DNA of 64,000 nt from Rotaria sp. Silwood1 (Eukaryota; Rotifera; Eurotatoria; Philodinida; Philodinidae). The position numbers were made by a program, and so were the translations under genes. Below are positions 1-14,623 of the stretch, piece by piece. Where the stretch lies: positions 62,001 through 126,000 of the forward strand of contig CAJNOP010000363.1 of assembly GCA_905250075.1 (NCBI GenBank). The letters are read 5' to 3'. The notes beneath the pieces were generated by a model that saw nothing but the letters and a program-made list of their open reading frames with translations, had not been told where the DNA came from and searched no databases. Numbering within the stretch: the stretch's first letter is position 1; the number at the start of each line of letters is the position of its first letter.

Positions 1-850
1 TTTTTAAACTTTATTTATAAATACATATGAGTCAAGAATTGACAATATTTATAAAAGATAATCAAGTAATTATCTTCAAGTGTGCAATCGCATGAATTGT
101 CAATGATTCTGCTTTTCACTTATTCTACATCGAAAGAGAATACACCTAGGTCTCGATTATATAAAATAATTCTTTTTTTTTTCTGATAAATTCTTCTATG
201 GAAACGATTATTTAGAAAAATATCTTAATACAGCGTCTATATCAGTTCGTTATGGACTAGTATCAAACTCTCTACCTATTATTGAACAAGAAATGGAACG
301 GAATATATACGATATCAGTGTTTGCATTCTGCATTATAATATTCAAAACAGACAATCAGTAACTATTCAAGCATACATAATGATAGATTCATATTCTTTT
401 TTTTTACCGAAGTTAGTTTCAATTACTGTTATTCATAATTTCTTAACTGACAAAGTAAAGAAAATATGCAAGTATCTTCAAAGATGATATTATGACACAT
501 CGATAAATACAAGAGACAGGTCGTTGTGCACAGATAAAATTAGTATTTCATGCATTATGAAACGATTACTTCTTTTTTCAAATATAACCATATTAATATA
601 CTAGCGAGAACCCGTGCATACTGCACGACTGCTTTCTCCTTTAATGTATGACCTCAGACATTTAACCTTTCATCCGGTAAAATACATACAGACACTCGAT
701 ATTATGTATATAGATAGGTTGCCCTACGACCTCATACTCTCATATCGCACATATTTTTATAGTCCATGCAGCCTTCGGCCTTATATTCCTTGTAGCCTTA
801 TCTCCATATTGCCTTACTCCCTTCAGGGCCTATGCATATCACAATATAAT
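1..850. other. Intergenic, AT-rich, no gene seen
   Basis: No coding segment with family resemblance or splice structure is visible. The last 200 bases, from about 648, carry a block (TTTAACCTTTCATCCGG, then CAGACACTCGATATTAT) that reappears in diverged form at 1218-1272 on the other side of the tandem array. The array therefore sits inside an older duplicated repeat. Confidence 0.6.
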
Positions 851-1212
851 AGCCCTTGGAGACCTATGAATACCCCCATAGGATAGCCCTTGAGGACCTA
901 CGGGTACGGCCATAGGATAGCCCTTGAGGACCTATGGGTACTCCCATAGGATAGTCCTTGAGGACCTATGGGTACCTTCATAGGATAGTCCTTGAGGACC
1001 TATGGGTACCCCCATAGAATGGCCCTTGAGGACCTATGGGTACCCTCATAGAATAGCCCTTGGGGATCTATGGGTACCCCCCATAGGATGGCCCTTAAGG
1101 ACCTATGGGTACCTCCATAGGATAGCCCTTGAGGACCTATGGGTACCCCATAGAATAGCCCTTGGGGACCTATAAGTACCCCATTTAATAGTCCCTGGAG
1201 ATCTCCCCTTAT
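851..1212. repeat. 34-bp tandem repeat array, about 10.5 units
   Basis: Successive units of 33-35 bp begin AGCCCTTGAGGACC and end CCCCCATAGGAT. I count about ten full copies and a decayed last one. Most units differ from the consensus at one to four positions. Each unit contains the dyad CCTATGGGTACC..CCATAGG, so a single strand of each copy can form a small hairpin. The array runs almost directly into the foldback element at 1273. No reading frame stays open through it. Confidence 0.9.
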
Positions 1213-1272
1213 AGCGTTATGTGACCTTTAACCTTTGACCCGGCACAGACAGACACACACTGAACATTATAT

Positions 1273-1605
1273 GGGCGTGGGCAACCGACTTGGTACCCCA
1301 TTTTGAGACAGTCCTATTATAAGGATAAAACATACTATTGTTCGGGTCATATAAGAGAGGATCCTAGATAACCCTGGATTGGTCCGAACAACATCATGTT
1401 TTATCCGTACAATAGTTGAGAAAAGCTGCGAGCTTATCAGGTGAGTTGGTAGCTTTTCTCTACTATTCTACGGATAAAACATGATGTTGTTCGGGCCAAT
1501 CCAGGGTTATCTAGGATCCTCTCTTATATGACCCGAACAATAGTATGTTTTATCCTTACAATAGGACTGTATCAAAATGGGGTACCAAGTCGGTTGCCCA
1601 CGCCC
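1273..1605. mobile_element. Foldback/MITE-like palindrome with 155-bp arms
   Basis: The arm 1273-1427 is the near-exact reverse complement of 1451-1605, with a 23-base spacer. The ends read GGGCGTGGGCAACC and GGTTGCCCACGCCC. Each arm also contains a weaker internal dyad (GGATAAAACATACTATTG against CATCATGTTTTATCC), so the structure is nested. The flanks are ATTATAT on the left and ATATATATAGAT on the right. This fits insertion into a simple AT tail with a short ATAT target duplication, although low complexity prevents proof. No coding capacity. The high arm identity suggests a recent insertion or ongoing arm correction. The superfamily is unknown. Confidence 0.88.
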
Positions 1606-4600
1606 ATATATATAGATATCAAATAGATATAGCTACTCAGATCGAATAATTCTAGACTCGGATCCTATGAATTCTCCGAATAATTTAATGTTTTTCGACA
1701 AGAATCCGGCAACTTCCGATAGAATCCTGTCGGAAATATTCGAAACCCTTGGTATCGAATTCCGATAATAAATTGTCGGATGTTAGTTCCAATGATTTCC
1801 AATAATTAGATACGACCGCAAGAAAACGTTGTATACACATAAAATCCGACGGGATTCTGTTGGATTTACATTTGGACAGTAGGGCTTTTTGATTCTCCTT
1901 CCTCCTTCCATTTCTCTTCCTCTCTTATTCCCTTATCTTGTTATTCAACAATCGAATATGATAATAAATGAAAGTAAAGTACGTTTCAAGCAGTCTATTT
2001 TCATCCATTTGTATATACCTAGATAATAATAAAACAGATAGTAATATTCTTTTAAATTTACAATCATGTCGATATTTCAATCATAAATCTAAATAATATT
2101 ATTTAAAAAAAACTTGTATTTCAACTCATTTTTTATTTGACTTACCATCATTTCTAAGCTTCGACTAATCAATCTGGATAAAAAAAATAAGGTGATATAC
2201 GTTTATTTTCTGTTGATTCTAGAATTGAAATATTAAACGGTAAAGTGAAAAAACAATTAAGAAAATGTAAATTATTTATGTAAACCTAATACGACATTTC
2301 ATCATTGCATAGCACATCTAAGCAAAGAATACAAAAAATGATAATATCCGAATTTAGCATTAAATTCACACGTGGAATACTAAAGCTAGATAAATAAAAA
2401 ATGAAAAATAAAATAAAACGATTTCCTTTATACCAATTTTTACCGGAAAAGGTTGTACTTTGAAACCTCATAAAGATTATACAGCAAATCAAAATATTTG
2501 TTTGACCCTACCGCCATATCATATGGTGAAATGATAAAATGAATTCAAAAAGAATAGATAGCATGCAGTAATCACTGAATTTACATGCCACATAAAAAAT
2601 CTAAATGAAATATATCAAGAGAAAAATTAGATTTTATTTTAACTTATTACTTAATTTAAACTTGGACAGTAAATCTGAATAAAAATGAAGATGTGAAATA
2701 TGAAAACAACTAACTTTCAAAGTTCGATTGATTGTTTAGTAAAATAGGAAACATCCTTTTGTATTAAATGACATCATATTGAGTCCAAAAGTCCACAATG
2801 AATGCTATTTATATTACCACGTTATATAGTCACTTTTTTATTGGCTTCGTCAGAATTAGATACATTTTATTTATCTTGAATGAAAATGGCTTCGTTTCTT
2901 CATAAAAGCTAGAAAATATTTTAAATGTTTTTATAATCATGAGAAAAAGCGAAATTATATACTTTATTACTGTTGAATTTCATTGGATACGACGAATGTC
3001 CACTGTCGGATATCATCGGATACTATCAACAGAATCCGAAAAAAACCAATATAAGGAAACTGTCGGAAACTGAAGGATATTCATGATTTCCTATAGTCGG
3101 ATATAATGAAATGCCGACTATCTGATATTGTTGGATAGTTGAGGGATTCAATAAGAACCCATATAGTGAATTTCACCTAGGTAGCATATACAACTTCTAT
3201 CACGCCGATGATAAAAATTAATAATGTGGATAAAAGTATACTTGGTTCGTCGAAAGAACAACAACTTTGTGGAAATAGTACTGGCCATAAAGATTAAGAA
3301 TTGAATAAATATTCTTTATGCTACTAATTTACATGTCAACATAGAATAAAATTGATTAAGCAGCTCATTGTAACAATCAAAAGTAGAACTTTTACAGTTT
3401 TTAAAAGACTTTTCTGCGGTAGTGTTCGTAAATGAAATACTAAATTTCTGTCGACATCATTAAGATGTCAATTGTTAGAAAACTGTATAGATTTTTACTG
3501 TCTATCAACCAAAAATTGTGAGAAGACATGCAAAACGATTAACAATCTGAGTTGATTGTGTATTATGACCAAGTATAACAAGAATAACATCTATGTATAG
3601 ACAAAAAAAAGTAAATGCACAAAAACTGTAAGTCGAGAAACTATCATAATTTGACTAGTTTCTTGAATGTGAACACTTGCAACGACAGATCCGTTTTTTA
3701 TACTGTGCGTCTTGTCGTCTTTCTGTTCTCATAGGTTCTATAGAGATTTAAAAAACGATCTTCATCAAAAACAGTATTATTATTTTATTTATCTGTAAAA
3801 CTGTATCAAGTTACAGAATCATCAGTCAACTGTGATTTACCAGCGTTATTCTCGAAACCGACAGAAACCAACAGCATTCAGATGTAAGTGCATCTATATA
3901 TGGACAGTTTATTCCAAACAAAATAAGTTACCTGGAGTTTTTAGACTAGCGTGGATTAGAATTAACATAACATTTTCGAAAAAGACAGACTAGTCTTCAC
4001 ATGCATAGATGATACACTAGACAAGTCCTGGCTACCATTGAAGACATTTCACACTAGTTGAGTCGCTCGTCTTCGATGGGTTTCAAATCGCCTAGTAGAT
4101 GAAGACACGTCACTCTGCTACTCACACTGTTTAAACTGACGCCAGTCTATCGTTAAGTCATGATCTGTTGTCAGATAAATCGTCAGATATTAAATACTGT
4201 CGAGTCGAATGTTCGAATTAACATTTCATCTTCTTCTTTTTTGTTCTACGGACTAGTCTGGATGGAGAAGATAGACAAAACGAACTAAACATGGCGGGAT
4301 TCAAAGACTATGAGGATTAATCTAAACCTGATTAAAGGACATTTCTTCTAAGGACTACTACTCATGACAAATGTGTAAAACGTTTTAGACTAGGCATGAC
4401 GGCTATTACGAAACATTTCAGACTAGTTATGTCGGCCATCTACACTTATTTTTTGCTCATTTGAGATTATACTATTAAGTCTTTTATGTTCCATTGGATG
4501 TTCTACCGTGAATTCGAGACGTTTTGTGATTAAGAACTATATTGTAAACATAATTCATCTCATGTAAATAATAAATTTGTAAAATAAAATGCGGTTTTTG

Positions 4601-4813
4601 TTTATTTGGACTGCTTATAGCTTTTGATACAACAAACATATACATAGCAAGAAGGATGAACAAAAGAGTGATGAAGTGAAATCAGAATTAGAAATAAATT
4701 TTCATGAAAGTAAAAATGAACAGAAAAGATTAAAAAAAAAAGCAAAATTTGGATGGTCGAAAGAAATATTCCACTGTTCAGAATGATAGATAAAGGAAGA
4801 GTACGAAGAAAGA
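1606..4813. other. Gene-free repeat-bearing interval
   Basis: About 3.2 kb without a supportable gene. Positions 1680-1870 and 2985-3150 are both enriched in GTCGGATAT / AATCCGAC motifs and look like diverged, partly inverted relics of one element. Positions 3640-4443 repeatedly contain ACTAG-type motifs, ending in a clear 33-bp duplication at 4378-4443. The remainder is plain AT-rich DNA containing the 3' flank of the kinesin light chain gene. Confidence 0.55.
4378..4443. repeat. Two-copy 33-bp tandem repeat
   Basis: Unit one (4378-4410) starts AAACGTTTTAGACTAGG and unit two (4411-4443) starts AAACATTTCAGACTAG. They align without gaps and differ at roughly a third of positions. Looser matches upstream, to about 3960, suggest the tail of a decayed minisatellite. 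Confidence 0.6.
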
Positions 4814-7055
<2,242 letters not shown>

Positions 7056-8512
7056 ATTTGTTTAATAGAAATAACAGGAATGGTTTTATTTACATGTAAT
7101 TCTAAAAAAGACAGCGTATATATTTTTACTCGTAGATATATAGTTAATGAATGTTGAGAACAAAAAAAAAATCTTTTTTTAATGTTGTATTTAAATTCGA
7201 TGACTAACTCATATGAGGACTACTAGTTATAAAGCTTATTATTAACCAATTGATAATGAAAAAAAAAACAAGTATTTTCATAGTATTTCAATAGATTATT
7301 AAGCCGCCATTATCTAACGAATTTATTTTAAAGAATATTAAAGGAAAAGGAAAAAAAGTGAGCGTAGTAGTAGTCCAATTCTGTTTGATATATCTGAAGT
7401 TTATGAGTCGTCTATAATGTGACCCTTTTTTTTCTTGTCCTATTCTGGTCTCGATACTGTCTACTCTATTTAAAAGTAAATGAAAATTGACCTAGGTAAA
7501 GAACAAAGAGAAAAAACGAGGGAGTAAAGTTACATTTCAATGGTGATTATTATTTAAACTACATAGGAGATGAAAAGATCTAAATAGATCATGAATTCCA
7601 TTTTAAATTAGAAAAAAATATATTGCTAATCAACTTCAAAATAAGGACATCATTAATTCATCAAAGATAATTAATCCTTGATTACCATAGATAAAAGTAT
7701 ATTAAAATAGTTTCAAAATTTGTTTTTACAATCGGTTATATTTTTGGTTGAACATAATACATATCATTACACTAACTAATTCATTGTGTTTTTAAGTGAA
7801 TTATAAACTGTATGCATTTGTAAAAAAAACAAAAAAGCCCATTAAGATAGACTCAAAAATTGTTTGAGCGAAAGAAAAAAAATGTAAGTAAATATTATAG
7901 AGAAGTGATGAGTCATATAGTAAAATTGTTTGCTTGACAATCAGAATACAAGCAAATACGCATGCACACTAAGAGATTTTTTTTAATGGTTAATGGCCAA
8001 AGCCAGTATGTGTATACGTTTGATGAATATATCTGATGAACCATAGGAACTTATTTAAATGTGATTTAGTTTTATATTTCAGTTGTAATTCAAAGTATAT
8101 TTGGAATTCTTTTCAGTACAATCGGAAAATATTGATTCAATAGATGGCGTCAGACATTTGTATATTATATGACAATTTTCCGTAGATCATAGTTGCTTTG
8201 AAAGAAATACTTCTGACTAAGTTCCTTCTTAATTAACAGAAATATGAGCATCTCGAAGTATGAACATAATATGGAATTTAACATATTGGAGCACTATCAG
8301 CCGCAGCGAAAGTAAAGGTATGAGAAGGATTGTAAATCTCATTCATCGAAAGTTTTTTATTATTATCAGCTAAAAAATGTAGCAAGATGTTTTTAATTCT
8401 ATACGATCGCTTCGTGAAATTTTTAGACATTTTTTTCCTTGCCTATATAAAATTTGATCTTATATTTATTGTATATGATGTTAATTTCTAATACTTCCCT
8501 GATGTTATAGAA
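7056..8512. other. Intergenic upstream of kinesin light chain
   Basis: AT-rich and without a supportable coding exon. It should contain the promoter of the minus-strand kinesin light chain gene. No sharp core-promoter motif can be told apart from the background composition. Confidence 0.5.
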
Positions 8513-8761
8513 ATGACTATTTTAAACGTTTGTTCTACTATCATTGTACAGACTACTTTCTTTCGCAGCGAATTCATAAACACTCGTCTCGACTATCTAC
8601 ATTCATGCGGTGCTTTATTGGTGAACATTAAGCCATTAAAAGCTACTTGTACTAAATGTTATATTGATTTCGCTGACTTCTACAATTTTGATTGTAAAGA
8701 TGCTAATTTTAAAGAATCATCCTTGAAAAAAGTCATTTTGTCCAAAGTTCAATTATGCTAA
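8513..8761 (+). pseudogene. Pentapeptide-repeat-like fragment
   Basis: An 82-codon open frame whose last third (DCKDANFKESSLKKVILS) shows the five-residue periodicity of pentapeptide repeats, with L or F at the central position and small residues before it. A splice-acceptor-like TTATAG lies two bases before the ATG. About 110 bases further on, at 8871-8956, another open stretch (TKEKLFETCFVESKL) has a similar spacing but meets stops. This looks like the remains of a pentapeptide-repeat gene. The repeat reading rests on a few units, and it could be chance. Confidence 0.3.
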
Positions 8762-11088
8762 TATCTCTTCCTATGCAAGTCTATTTTTTGAGCGAACTTC
8801 TCTAATATTTATCTAATTAAAAGAAATTTTCAAGATGTATAATTAAGATTTTCCCATTGTTCTACCAGGTTTTATGGAGATACGATATTCACTAAAGAGA
8901 AACTCTTCGAAACTTGCTTCGTCGAATCGAAATTAAAGATGTCGATTTTCTCAATAGTACCGATATGACGCTTACTATTTATTTCATGCTCTATGAGGTA
9001 CTGCACAATTTGATAGAATTATTATATTTATGGCTACTTTCTCATTAGGTTCTATGAAGAAAGTGTTCATTTTGATTGATCAACTATTTAATAAAGTGTC
9101 AATTTGAGGTGCGATGTCACTTGTAATAAAACATTACAGAACAGCGATTGGTAAATGTTTATACTAGATACAATCGTCATTTCACCAAAACATGACTTTT
9201 CGAAAGATTGTTTATGTATCAATCAAATTAAAAATTCTGGTTTCTTGTCTTAAAAATTCAATTTGACAAGATATAAATCATGAGTATCCGTTAAGCTTAT
9301 TATATTTGTCTTGACAGCACATGTTGATGTGCATTAGAAATGATGATGGCTGTTTTTTTTAACTCGACCTGTTTGAGACAGGAGCAAGTTCGTCTGACGA
9401 GTGGAGTAATTTTTTTCTCATGAACTCGTGGACTACCTTACAAGTAGAATAGTCATTAACCTGTGATGAAGTATTCGTGAGTTAATACAAATTCGTTAAT
9501 TTTTCTTTTTATTGACACATTCATGTTTTCAATTATTTGCGAAACTAAGATTTTTATAATAGAAACATTTTCTTTTACTTCCTAGCTAGTATAAGCATAA
9601 ATATTACAAAATTTCAATTAAACTTCATGACACCAAATATTGAAGTAAAAATAATCATATATACAATGTTAATATAGTAGATACCACTTCGAATAGGATA
9701 ATAATGACGATGCATGTACAAAAAAATCGAAAAACAAATAGATTACTCATATTTAATTCTCATTTTTTTTTACATTAAATAAACTCATAACATATCATTT
9801 GCAAAATTTCATTTTTCACATGTATGAGTGTGGGTGTGGCTTTTTGATTCAATCCGTAAAAGAAAAGCTATACACTTCACACCGAAAACCAAAGTGCAAT
9901 TATGTGTAAATGCGTCAAAATAAGTAGGTGAATGACTGACTAGAACAAAGATGTAGTGAGACCAAATAATAGAAAGAATGTAGGCGATGAAGAACGACAG
10001 AAATCGTTAAAAGCAACAAATTCAGCAGAGGAACGAAGAAATGTTATGAATAGTGAACGGAACTATATACGGAATGAAGAATGAAAAGAAAATTTTGTGA
10101 ACGACTTCAACTCACGGGTACACATAAAAAAATAAGCCGACCCGTAAAACGTGTAAATTATTAAAATATTTAGCCCGTGAGCCCATGACATGTCAAAGGT
10201 TCAAGCCATCCACAGACCACAGGTCGGACGGGTTGAATCAAGATAGACTAGCTCCGTTAATATATCTGGTGCGCACGTATCTTTCATCCGTATTGATAAT
10301 CATTATGATCGATTGATTTCTATTGGCAATTTCACTTAAGGTAAAACAACGTTCGTTTCTAACAAATCAGCAATCTGTCTTTCTTTCAGCATTCGACTTA
10401 CATCACGAGTATCATTACGCGTGTCTCAACTGAAAATAACAGTGGAACTTCCTGTCTATGGATGATATGATAATAAAGAACTCATAGTTGAGATGACGTG
10501 AAAGATTCTTTGACATTTTAATTCAGCAAATTTAATAATCTTTTTGTTGTACATTAGATAAATTTTGAAACAAAATGAAAACCTGTATAAATTGTATATA
10601 TTCTACAAGTTAAATACAAGGTCATCATGAAATTCAGTATAATTTCTATCTACGATAAAATAAGAAGTACTCTAGTAAGAATATTGTGTTCAGAGTTATT
10701 AAGAAATAATCTTACAAGTTGATAGTCTATATAATGGCATCTATTTGTATTTTATTTTTTCATTAAAAAAAAAATTGTTGAGGTCTATTCGCATAGCATA
10801 TATTTTGCATAATGTTCGATATTAATCCATTTGTCACACAACTCTATCCATTACAATTCTTATATTGAATCATATGTAAAATATCTTTGAAACTTTCATT
10901 TATCAAAAAACAAAAGAAAAATAAAATTGCAAACTGAATTTATTTTTAATAGATACCGGCTGAATTCAATTAATACTTATTTAACAGATAATATAAATAC
11001 ATATTTATATACATCCAAAAAAAAAGTATTCTACATTTCTATAAAACTATTTTCTTCTTTTTCTTCTTCTTCATAAAAGTTTTTCTTT
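8762..11088. other. Intergenic, no gene seen
   Basis: About 2.3 kb, AT-rich. Positions 10110-10235 hold a locally GC-richer patch (GGGTACAC, GACCCG, GCCCGTGAGCCC, GGTCGGACGGG) that may be a decayed transposon. No intact terminal repeats or target duplication could be found. The end of the interval is the 3' flank of the GABA-B gene. Confidence 0.5.
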
Positions 11089-14000
11089 TCAACACACAGA
11101 TTCACGATATTTTGATGTTGATGCACGTTTAATATTATTTGCTTCTGACGGTACTTCAATTGTTTTCTCTGTTATTGATTCTCTTGTTGAGAGTAGAGCA
11201 TTCGATATGCGTGTACTCAGTGTAATGGGATTAACAAATGTTGATCGACGTCGCATAACATAAGCTGTTGTATCAGTTGTATTTGTTGGGTCTCCATCAT
11301 GAATATTAGACGGATGCCCAACACCAAGACTACCACTAAATCGTTGAACATCACGTATAACAATATTACTTCCACGTTGTTTTAATTTTTGTATTAATTC
11401 ATTGACACGTGCTTCACGTTCAGCAATTAATGCTTTGAGTTGTTCATTTTCTGCAACTAATTTTCGATGTTTTTCTTCGTCCTCACTACTTAATTGTTGT
11501 ACTGTAGGATTTGCATTATGACCACCAGCTGAATTTGACCTTGATTGTGCTTTACTATCAGTTGATGAAAAGGGTTGATCACGACCACGAATAATACATA
11601 AAATCTTTGGTAAAAATATAAGACCAAATGAGACAAAACAACAAAGAATAATAGCTATAGATGCAAATGCAAAATCAGCATCTTGATTACGTTCAATAAT
11701 AAGTGTTAATGATGCCGAAATTAAACAAACAATCTATAGTATTATCAAAAAAAAATATATTTTTATTTAAATGTTTATTTAAAAAGAAATTAACTTACAA
11801 ATATATTATAGGTACACATACGAACTAAATGTGCATCATTTATCGTTTCAAGTTTACTTGCTCGAGTTTCATAGCTTAAATAAATTCCAATAACAATTAA
11901 TATACCTTTAATAGAATATAAAAGTCCAATCCATATCATATGATGATTTGAACGACATTGTTGAAATTGATAAACAGTTTTAACATCATTTGTTATTGGA
12001 CCTTCACGTGTTGCTTCAGAACTAAAATGTAATGGATCTTTTATATGCCAAGCAACAAATACAATTAGATCAATAAGAAGTAAACTTCCAACAATAATAA
12101 AAAGTTCAAACATAGACCAAACATGATTCTAGAATATAAACAACATATAATGAAAAAAAAGCAAAAACATACGATAACACAAACTATAGTTTTTTTAGTT
12201 GATAAAAGATAAGTTCGTACAAGTTTTGCCAATAAACCACCGAAACATAATGAAAAACCAGCAGCCAAAAGTGAACCTTTTAACTAAAAAAAATAATCAT
12301 ATAAAAATATTTTAACAAAAATAAAAATAATAATTTCTAACTTGACATAATTTAACAAAACGAGCTGGATTATCTGTTTGACTATCAGCGCCAAGTAAAA
12401 ATACATCAGCTAAACAAATAATACCACCGATCAAAGCACAATTATTATACATTGGTTTCGATTGCCAAATAAATCTTCAATAAAGAATTTTTAAAAACGA
12501 ACGAAAAAAATCTTTTTTTTTTTTTCTAATTTCTTAAATAATTTAATCTTACTTTCGCTTTCGATAAACAATATTCAGTATAAGACAAACAATAGCAAAA
12601 ACAAGACCAAGTGCTGCAAAACAGCTCATTGTTAAATATAATGGACGAGAAATTTCTTGAACTTGATGAGAAATTTGTAATTGATCAAATGGAGCTGAAC
12701 GACGTCTTTCATTAGCTAAAAAATAAAAAAATTTGAATTTTAAATATAAATAAATTCTATAATATAAACTACTTGAAGAATAATTATATTTGTAATTCCA
12801 ACAACGACTACCGTCTGGTTCTTCACCACTTAACCATTCAATTGAACCTTTTTCAGCATCAAAACGAGCCAAACGATGATAAAGACCATCTAAAACAAAA
12901 TAAATATAAAAAAAATAAATATTAATTTTAATCAACAATAAAAATTAATAAAACTTACTTCGAAGTTGTTCAACAACAACTTTTGACATTCGATTACCTA
13001 ATTTATCAAATTTTACAGAACCTGAAACACCAAAAAAATCTGTTTTTTCCATATCATCCATCCTATAAACGGAATTTAGAAAAAATAAATAAATCCATAT
13101 TCTAATCCTTTTTTTTTACATACATAATTTTCTTCATATCTGTATTTCCATATGTCCATTCTTCTAAATTTGTTCTTTCTAATGAACGATTAAGTGCTAA
13201 TGCTAATGCCCATGTTGCATCATAAGCAAGAGGTGCTTCAACATAACCACCAATGGATTCAATAGGTTTAGTGGGAAATAATTGTCTTAGTGTTGAATTA
13301 AGATCAGTTATAAATTCTTGAGCTGTTAAACCTGATATAGTTTTTGTTGTTGCATCAGTTAACATTTGAATTTCTGTGGTGAAATGTCCTTCAACTGCTC
13401 GAGACATTTCTTCCGCTGTACATTCAACATCATGTACTTTAATAAACCAATTATCGGCATACCTAAAATATAAATATATATATATAGATTGAATTTCACT
13501 TATCGAAAAATATTTACCAGCCAATCAACCACCATACATAACTTTCTCCATAATAATTTTGTTGATAAGCCTTGAGAAAAAAAAAACATATAAAAAAATG
13601 ATATATACATTAAATATTAATATATCTTACTTTACAAAAGACTTTTCTTGCTTTTTCTTCATAAAATAATCCAACAATAATACGAATATCATCCTTTTTT
13701 AAATTGCTAATAGCATGTGAAGGATCATTATCAAACAATTGTCGTACAGCAATCTTTAAAAATAGTAAGTTTTTATTTTTTTTATTTTTAAATTTAATTA
13801 TGTATTTATTTATTCTACTTACATGAACATTATGTTTACGTGCTAATGTTTCTAAATGCTCAGCTGTTGATTGCCAAACTTCTTCGGTTTGAATTAATAT
13901 AGCAATACGTTTCCAACCAAATAAATCAAAAAATTTTATACGTGTTGGATTATGTAATGTAGCTGGTGGATGTGTACGAAAAAAAGTACGAAAACGATCA

Positions 14001-14623
14001 CGATTTGACAATGCTGGTGAACTTGATCCATAGGAAAGTACAATTAAATTCCACATTTTAGCTGCTTCACCAACAGCTGTTGATACAGGACTACAAGCTG
14101 GACCAAGTAACATTAATATAGAACTATTTACATTACCAAATGTTTTATTATAGAGTAATTCATATAAAATTGTTGTACCCAAACCGGGTGAACACTAATA
14201 AAAAGAAATTTAAAAAAAATAAGAAATTTATATATGAAAAAAACAATATTTTATTATTTACTCGTGTATCATAAGCAGATAAATTTAGATAATAACCGGG
14301 TAAAATATCTTCACGCTGATTTATTTGATCTAGAGCTTTAATAGCTGCAGGAAAAGCAGCTTCACCACCCGCCCATTCGCCTGTTTGAGGAAACATTCCT
14401 TCAAAGAAAATGTTAAATTATTATCTTTAAATAGAAGCAAAAAAAACTATTTACCACCAATCCATAGAGTTTTATCTTTTTTACTGGATATCGGAGGTAA
14501 TATATCTATTGGAAGTTGATGTGCAACAGTAATAGAATGAATAATTATAACAAAATATCCATGACACACACAAAGAAATAGTAATAAACTGTGATTATTA
14601 ATATGGGAATAGTCCAATAACAT
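11089..14623 (-). CDS. Metabotropic GABA-B receptor subunit 1-like
   Basis: Class C GPCR that binds GABA through a Venus-flytrap ectodomain and signals through Gi/o as a heterodimer. About ten exons. The start at 14623 gives a hydrophobic leader ([19 protein letters not shown]). The flytrap domain follows: [17 protein letters not shown], then [17 protein letters not shown] with the ligand-contacting serines, [41 protein letters not shown] and [19 protein letters not shown]. The residues ICLILNIV begin a seven-helix domain that ends in the exon at 11730 and below. The cytoplasmic tail has a clear leucine-heptad coiled coil ([17 protein letters not shown], then [10 protein letters not shown]). 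In this family that coiled coil pairs subunit 1 with subunit 2. The tail ends SKYRESVC. The flytrap resembles subunit 1 much more than subunit 2. Subunit assignment 0.8; family near certain. Confidence 0.93.

Noticed and set aside
614-886. 90-codon open frame at the left end
   Set aside because: It runs into the 34-bp tandem array and overlaps a duplicated non-coding block; the Tyr/Ser/Pro-rich peptide resembles nothing.
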